The notes beneath the pieces were generated by a model, which saw only the letters and a program-made list of their open reading frames with translations, made no database searches and was not told where the DNA came from. The position numbers and the translations under genes are program-made. Positions 59,666-64,000 of a stretch of 64,000 nucleotides of DNA are shown one piece after another. This stretch comes from Lachnospiraceae bacterium (GTDB lineage: Bacteria > Bacillota > Clostridia > Lachnospirales > Lachnospiraceae), in NCBI GenBank assembly GCA_021770785.1, contig JAETQH010000011.1:1-64000 (forward strand), read 5' to 3'. The number at the start of each line of letters is the position of its first letter. Position 1 is the stretch's first letter.

Positions 59666-60859
59666 CTAAGGAACAAAAAACAACAGTGTTTTTAAGAAAT
59701 TATCTTTATATCCGGCGGCGGCAACGGAATCATTGTAGAGAATATCCACAGAACCGATTTCTTTTCCGTTCAATGTATAAATGACTTTTCCGGCAATGCC
59801 GTCCTTTTCCACCGGGGCTTCCACGGTTTCCGGCAGCTCAATTTTCTTTTGGATGCCGGAGAGGTCGGAACCGTCGGTACTCATATACTGGAAGGGCCCT
59901 TTGTACCGGATTCCCACGGCTTGTGCAATTCCCTTTTTTACGGGGAGGGCAGCGAGGGCTTCTTCGTTCTTGTCTTCGAATACCCGGCATTTGCCAAACC
60001 CATAATTTAACAGCGTTTCGGCATCGGAAAAACGGATTTTGTAATCCGGAGCGGCCATAACCACGGCAATCAGTTCCATGCCGTCTTTTTTTGCGGTGGC
60101 GGAAACACAGTATTTTGCCAGCCCGGTGGAGCCGGTCTTTAAGCCGGTGGCATACTGGTATTGCTTAATCAGTTTGTTTGTGTTGGTCAGACCGAATTCC
60201 GTGGTGCCTTTTGCAGTGGTGTGGGTGATGTTTTCCATCCAAATCGTGCAGTAATCGTGAACCTGCGGGTATTTCGTAATCAGCTCCCGGGACATCAAAG
60301 CGATATCATAGGCGCTGGTCATGTGACCGTCCACATCAAGGCCGCAGCAGTTGATAAAGGTGGTGTCCTTCATGCCGAGCCCCTTGGCGCGCTCGTTCAT
60401 CTGGCGGACAAATTCTTCCTCGGAACCGGAGATAAATTCCGCCATGGCAACGCAGGCGTCATTGGCGCTGGCGACGCTGATACATTTCAGCATGGTATCC
60501 ACGGTCTGGGTTTCTCCCGGCTCTAAAAACACCTGGGAGCCGCCCATGCTGGCGGCGTGTTCCGACACGGTGACGGTATCGGTGAGGGAAATCTGTTTTT
60601 TTGCCAGGGCATCAAAAATCAGAATCATAGTCATGATTTTTGTAATACTGGCTGGGTGGCGTATTTCATGGGAATTTTTTTCATAAATAACGGCTCCGGT
60701 GGATGCCTCCATCAACAGGACGCTGGGAGCGGAAAGGTTTAAGGCTGCAGAATCCCCGCTGTTTTCTGTGGCAGCTGTTTCCTCCGCGGAAAGGGTAACC
60801 CCCCGGCAGGGGGATAACAGCAGGCAAAGAAGGAGCAGGAAAGATAGTAAACGCTTCAA
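59666..60859 (-). CDS. D-alanyl-D-alanine carboxypeptidase (DacF/PBP5 family)
   Basis: 397 residues from TTG 60859, which has GGAGG 8 nt upstream. A signal peptide follows (LKRLLSFLLLLCLLLSPCRG). Penicillin-binding motifs: SITK (HPASITKIMTM), SAN (ASANDACVAMAEFI) and KTG (TGLKTGSTGLAKYC). It trims the terminal D-Ala from peptidoglycan stems. The C-terminal domain (PVEKDGIAGKVIYTLNGKEI) is the DacF type beta domain. It converges on cls and is divergent from scpA. A second enzyme of the same class is encoded at 62.5 kb. Confidence 0.93.
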   Translation of the reverse strand: MKRLLSFLLLLCLLLSPCRGVTLSAEETAATENSGDSAALNLSAPSVLLMEASTGAVIYEKNSHEIRHPASITKIMTMILIFDALAKKQISLTDTVTVSEHAASMGGSQVFLEPGETQTVDTMLKCISVASANDACVAMAEFISGSEEEFVRQMNERAKGLGMKDTTFINCCGLDVDGHMTSAYDIALMSRELITKYPQVHDYCTIWMENITHTTAKGTTEFGLTNTNKLIKQYQYATGLKTGSTGLAKYCVSATAKKDGMELIAVVMAAPDYKIRFSDAETLLNYGFGKCRVFEDKNEEALAALPVKKGIAQAVGIRYKGPFQYMSTDGSDLSGIQKKIELPETVEAPVEKDGIAGKVIYTLNGKEIGSVDILYNDSVAAAGYKDNFLKTLLFFVP

Positions 60860-61001
60860 GGAAAATGCCTCCTTTAGTGGTAGATATATTTCATTGTAGC
60901 GGCATTGCCTGTACTTTATGCGAAAATATTCTTGAATTTTAAGGCAAAGGGCGGTAAAATAGCTTAGTTGGCAATGGGCAGGGAAAGGCAGAGGTTTTAA
61001 C

Positions 61002-61754
61002 ATGGAAATGACGGTCAAACTTCAGGTATTCGAGGGACCCCTTGATTTACTGTTGCACCTATTAGAGAAAAATAAAGTAAATATTTACGATATCCCCATT
61101 GTGGAAATCACGAACCAGTATATGGAATACATAGCAGAGATGAAGCGCCAGGATTTAAACATCATGAGTGAATTTTTAGTGATGGCTGCGACGCTCATTG
61201 ATATTAAGTCAAGAATGCTGCTGCCGGCAAAGGAGAGCGAAGAGGGGGAGGAAGAGGTTGACCCCAGGGCAGAGTTAGTGCAGCAGCTTTTAGAGTATAA
61301 AATGTATAAGTGTATGGCTTATGAGCTCAGAGACCGCCAGATAGATGCGGCGAGAGTTCTTTTTAAGGAGCCTACCATTCCGCCGGAGGTGGCGGAGTAT
61401 GAGGAGCCGGTGAACCTAGAGGAACTGGTTTCCGGCCTGACACTGGCAAAATTAAATGCCATTTTCAAGTCCATTATGAAAAAACAGGTGGACAAGATTG
61501 ACCCGGTCCGTTCAAAATTCGGCAAAATTGAAAAAGAAGAGGTATCTCTTTCTGATAAGATGATATATGTGGAAGAGTACTGTAAAACCCACGGGGCATT
61601 CAGCTTCCGCAGCCTGTTAGAGGCGCAGTCGGGGAAGATGGAGATTATCGTCACCTTCCTCGCCATTTTAGAGCTGATGAAAATGGGAAAAATCTTTATT
61701 TCACAGGAATATACCTTTGATGATATCAAGATTCAGTCTAAAATCGTAGCGTAA
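61002..61754 (+). CDS. scpA: Segregation and condensation protein A
   Basis: 250 residues. Kleisin subunit of the Smc-ScpA-ScpB condensin that organises the chromosome. The amino terminus KLQVFEGPLDLLLHLLEKNK and DIPIVEITNQYMEYIAEMKR bind the Smc neck; the C-terminal winged helix (MEIIVTFLAILELMKMGKIF) binds the Smc head. Smc is not in this window. The gene is 63 nt before scpB, likely one transcript. Confidence 0.96.
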   Translation: MEMTVKLQVFEGPLDLLLHLLEKNKVNIYDIPIVEITNQYMEYIAEMKRQDLNIMSEFLVMAATLIDIKSRMLLPAKESEEGEEEVDPRAELVQQLLEYKMYKCMAYELRDRQIDAARVLFKEPTIPPEVAEYEEPVNLEELVSGLTLAKLNAIFKSIMKKQVDKIDPVRSKFGKIEKEEVSLSDKMIYVEEYCKTHGAFSFRSLLEAQSGKMEIIVTFLAILELMKMGKIFISQEYTFDDIKIQSKIVA

Positions 61755-61817
61755 GAAGAATAGGAAAAAGGTATTCTTTTTGGAGACTGACAGGCAGCTA
61801 CAGAAAGGGACGGTGGC

Positions 61818-62387
61818 ATGGAAAATAAGAATTACGAAGCAATCATAGAAGCCATTTTATTTACCATGGGCGAATCCGTGGAGTTAGAAAAAATCGCCTA
61901 TGCCATAGATTTGGATAAAGAGGAAACAAAAAAAATTATTGAGGGTATGATGGCACATTATGAAGCCCCCACCATCGGCGTAAAAATTGTGGAGTTAGAC
62001 GGGGCATACCAGATGTGCACCAAGAGCGAGATGTATGAGTATCTGATTAAGATTGCCAAGCAGCCGAAACGCCATGTGCTGACGGACGTGTTGTTAGAAA
62101 CCTTATCCATCATTGCCTATAAACAGCCTATCACCAAAGTGGAAATCGAAAAAATCCGCGGTGTTTCCTGCGACCATGCGGTAAATAAATTAGTGGAATA
62201 TAATCTGGTCTGTGAGCTGGGCAGATTAGACGCTCCGGGCAGACCGCTGCTTTTTGGGACGACGGAGGAGTTCCTGCGGAGCTTCGGTGTACAGTCCATC
62301 GACGAGCTTCCGGTGTTAAATCCGGTGCAGGTGGAGGAATTTAAGCAGGAGGCGGAAGCGGAGATGCACATGAAGCTGGACATTTAG
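61818..62387 (+). CDS. scpB: Segregation and condensation protein B
   Basis: 189 residues. Two winged-helix domains: YEAIIEAILFTMGESVELEK at the start and LETLSIIAYKQPITKVEIEK, IRGVSCDHAVNKLVEYNLVC, PGRPLLFGTTEEFLRSFG. It dimerises on ScpA. AAAGGGACGG precedes the ATG. Its stop codon lies in the loop of the terminator hairpin that ends the operon. Confidence 0.96.
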   Translation: MENKNYEAIIEAILFTMGESVELEKIAYAIDLDKEETKKIIEGMMAHYEAPTIGVKIVELDGAYQMCTKSEMYEYLIKIAKQPKRHVLTDVLLETLSIIAYKQPITKVEIEKIRGVSCDHAVNKLVEYNLVCELGRLDAPGRPLLFGTTEEFLRSFGVQSIDELPVLNPVQVEEFKQEAEAEMHMKLDI

Positions 62388-62401
62388 TTCAGCTTTTTTT
62401 C
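62373..62401 (+). terminator. Intrinsic terminator overlapping the end of scpB
   Basis: AAGCTGGAC (62373-62381) pairs with GTTCAGCTT (62387-62395) with one wobble pair, loop of 5 nt containing the TAG stop, then a T-run to 62401. Confidence 0.75.
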
Positions 62402-62514
62402 ATAGGAAATTGCATCGGCAGACACATCCATAGGAGCATCACGAAGTGACGATTTTTGGTTCTTACAGTTTTCGGTAAGGCATATGAATCTATGAAACAA
62501 TTTTCGGGAGCCTT

Positions 62515-63735
62515 ATGTATCATATTGTGTATAAAAAAATTTTATGTTTTCTCCTGGCGGGAATTATGCTGTTGGAAACGACAACGGAAATCTACGCCTC
62601 CGAGCCCCCTAAAGATACGGAGCTTTATGCAAAGTCCGCCGTGCTGATGGACGCAGATTCCGGAAGAATCTTATACGAAAAGGACGGTCATGCCGCCATG
62701 GCAAACGCCAGCACCACCAAAATCCTCACCTGCATCCTTGCTCTGGAAAACTGCGATTTAGACAGTCAGGTGGAGGTGTCTTCCCTGGCGGCATCCCAGC
62801 CCAAGGTCCATCTGGGAATGCGGGCAGGCCAGAAATTCTATTTAAAGGATTTGCTCTACGGGCTGATGCTAGAGTCCTATAACGACTGTGCCGTGGCAAT
62901 CGCGGAGTTTATCGGAGGGACGAAGGAAGGATTTGCCGGAATGATGAACCAAAAGGCAGAGGAAATCGGCTGCAAGGACAGTTACTTTATTACCCCAAAC
63001 GGGCTGGACGCAAAAGATGATAAGGGATTTCATCATACCACTGCGGCGGATTTGGCTGGAATTATGCGTTACTGTATTAAAGAGTCCGATAAAGCGGAGG
63101 ATTTTCTTGCCATCACCAGGACGAAACAGTACAGCTTCACAGATATTGCCGGAAGCAGCTCCTACAGCTGTTACAACCACAATGCGTTCCTGGATATGAT
63201 GGATGGGGCATTGTCGGGAAAAACCGGATTTACGGGCACGGCTGGGTATTGCTATGTGGGGGCGTTAGAGCGGGAGGGAAAAACCTATATTGTGGCGCTG
63301 CTTGCCTGCGGATGGCCCAATAACAAAAGCTACAAATGGGCGGATACGAAAAAATTGATGAACTATGGGCTGGAAAATTTCGAGAAAAAAAGCTTGCGTG
63401 AGATTCCCATAGAAGCTTCAAAGCTGGCTCCGGTTTTAGTGGCAGAAGGGCAGGGAAAACGTATCGGAGAAACGGTTTATGTAAGTCCCGTGGTGAAGGA
63501 AAAGACGGGAACAGAGGAGCTTTTAGTCCCGAAGGGGCAGAAGATTACTGTTACCTATGAGATAGCGGAAAAGCTGCAGGCTCCGGTGGAGAAGGGGGCA
63601 TATATAGGAAAAATTACATACCGTCTGGGAGAGGAAGTCCTGAAGGAATATGAGGTGAGGGTGGGGGAAACTATAGGGAAAATTAACCTGGAATGGTGTT
63701 TTTGCCGTGTGCTCGAACTGTTTGAGCTGTTTTAA
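62515..63735 (+). CDS. D-alanyl-D-alanine carboxypeptidase, second copy
   Basis: 406 residues. Signal peptide (ILCFLLAGIMLLETTTEIYA). Motifs STTK (ANASTTKILTC), SYN (ESYNDCAVAIAEFI) and KTG (LSGKTGFTGTAGYC). The C-terminal domain (LVPKGQKITVTYEIAEKLQA) is of the D-Ala-D-Ala carboxypeptidase type. GGGAG lies 5 nt before ATG 62515. Sequence similarity with the product at 59.7-60.9 kb is clear in motifs but low elsewhere, so this is an older duplication or separate subfamily. No partner genes are attached. Confidence 0.92.
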   Translation: MYHIVYKKILCFLLAGIMLLETTTEIYASEPPKDTELYAKSAVLMDADSGRILYEKDGHAAMANASTTKILTCILALENCDLDSQVEVSSLAASQPKVHLGMRAGQKFYLKDLLYGLMLESYNDCAVAIAEFIGGTKEGFAGMMNQKAEEIGCKDSYFITPNGLDAKDDKGFHHTTAADLAGIMRYCIKESDKAEDFLAITRTKQYSFTDIAGSSSYSCYNHNAFLDMMDGALSGKTGFTGTAGYCYVGALEREGKTYIVALLACGWPNNKSYKWADTKKLMNYGLENFEKKSLREIPIEASKLAPVLVAEGQGKRIGETVYVSPVVKEKTGTEELLVPKGQKITVTYEIAEKLQAPVEKGAYIGKITYRLGEEVLKEYEVRVGETIGKINLEWCFCRVLELFELF

Positions 63736-63764
63736 AAAAAACTGTCAAAAAATTAACAATTTAC

Positions 63765-63793
63765 TTGAAAAATGCATGGAAACACACTATAAT
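63765..63793 (+). promoter_or_regulatory. Promoter of the carboxyltransferase gene
   Basis: TTGAAA (63765-63770), 17-nt spacer, perfect TATAAT (63788-63793), about 97 nt before the start. Confidence 0.75.
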
Positions 63794-63842
63794 TTACCAT
63801 AGCGGAATTTTTTGATTCTGCGGTAACATTATTCATTATAAG

Positions 63843-63860
63843 CCATATCAAAAGATATGG
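63843..63860 (+). promoter_or_regulatory. Leader hairpin of the carboxyltransferase gene
   Basis: CCATATC (63843-63849) and GATATGG (63854-63860) pair across an AAAA loop in the leader; function unknown. Confidence 0.45.
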
Positions 63861-63889
63861 AAAAACTTTATAGATGGAGGGCAAAAAGG

Positions 63890-64000
63890 ATGAATAGTAG
63901 TAATGATAGCTTGGCAATGCAGCGTATTACCAAGTTAGTCGATGAGAGCAGTTTCATGGAAATTGGTTCTCTCGTAACCGCAAGAAGTACAGATTTTAAT
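63890..64000 (+). CDS. Carboxyltransferase subunit (acetyl/propionyl/methylmalonyl-CoA carboxylase type), 5' part
   Basis: Only 37 codons are in the window, cut by its right edge. MNSSNDSLAMQRITKLVDES then SFMEIGSLVTARSTDF matches the amino terminus of biotin-dependent carboxyltransferases, where RIxxLVDxxSFxEIG is a common opening. ATG 63890 has GGAGG 9 nt upstream and a strong promoter. The substrate (acetyl-CoA, propionyl-CoA or a decarboxylase complex) cannot be told from this piece. Confidence 0.65.
   Translation, partial: MNSSNDSLAMQRITKLVDESSFMEIGSLVTARSTDFN

Overview
The window looks like a chromosomal segment of a Gram-positive anaerobe of the class Clostridia, most likely family Lachnospiraceae. 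The evidence is the gene order (pyrH-frr-uppS-cdsA-dxr-rseP-ispG-polC; rimP-nusA-rnpM-ylxQ-infB-rbfA-nrnA-truB-ribF; infC-rpmI-rplT; scpA-scpB), a Gram-positive PolC with an inserted proofreading domain, strong AGGAGG-type ribosome binding sites, and non-ATG starts (ATT for infC, TTG for polC, ylxQ and a D,D-carboxypeptidase). The genus cannot be fixed by eye. No rRNA operon, CRISPR array or intact transposon is visible.

Layout. 1-1.9 kb: a broken sensor-diguanylate cyclase gene. 2-4 kb: DUF368 transporter, polysaccharide deacetylase and the start of a bactofilin gene. 4-15.8 kb: a long rightward block covering cell shape (bactofilin), UMP kinase, ribosome recycling, isoprenoid and lipid carrier synthesis (uppS, dxr, ispG), CDP-diacylglycerol synthesis, a site-2 protease and the replicative polymerase PolC. 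15.8-16.9 kb: a compact three-gene DUF3791/DUF3990 cassette with its own promoter and terminator, which resembles a toxin-antitoxin type module and is the best candidate for an undescribed system. 17-26.7 kb: membrane beta-propeller protein, pheA, a DUF815 ATPase, a divergent Ppx/GppA-HD protein next to polyphosphate kinase, HAD and PHP phosphatases, and a lone CheW. 26.7-28.1 kb: infC-rpmI-rplT behind an attenuator leader. 28.1-31.6 kb: an AT-rich GT-C glycosyltransferase and a chemoreceptor.

31.6-33.7 kb: AraC regulator divergent from galE. 33.9-36.3 kb: an AT-rich accessory island with a TetR gene under a perfect 18-bp palindrome, an FMN-binding lipoprotein-like protein and a flavodoxin, followed by a scar joining a truncated cysteine-rich KTR protein to the last codons of a tyrosine recombinase, then a GNAT acetyltransferase. 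36.5-39.4 kb: nitronate monooxygenase, two tRNA-Glu(CUC) genes and a histidine kinase. 39.4-48.3 kb: the nusA-infB-ribF translation operon. 48.4-52.4 kb: an NlpC/P60 wall hydrolase, rpsO, and pnp behind a long leader hairpin. 52.4-59.6 kb: a FapA-receiver fusion, a hybrid histidine kinase with receiver and HPt, an intracellular-type subtilase and cardiolipin synthase. 59.6-64 kb: two D,D-carboxypeptidases flanking scpA-scpB, and the first 37 codons of a carboxyltransferase.

Most genes run rightward and are housekeeping. The parts that invite a second look are the regulatory RNA structures between housekeeping genes, the FapA-receiver/hybrid kinase pair, the AT-rich redox island and the DUF3990 cassette. 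All family assignments were made by reading motifs, without database searches.
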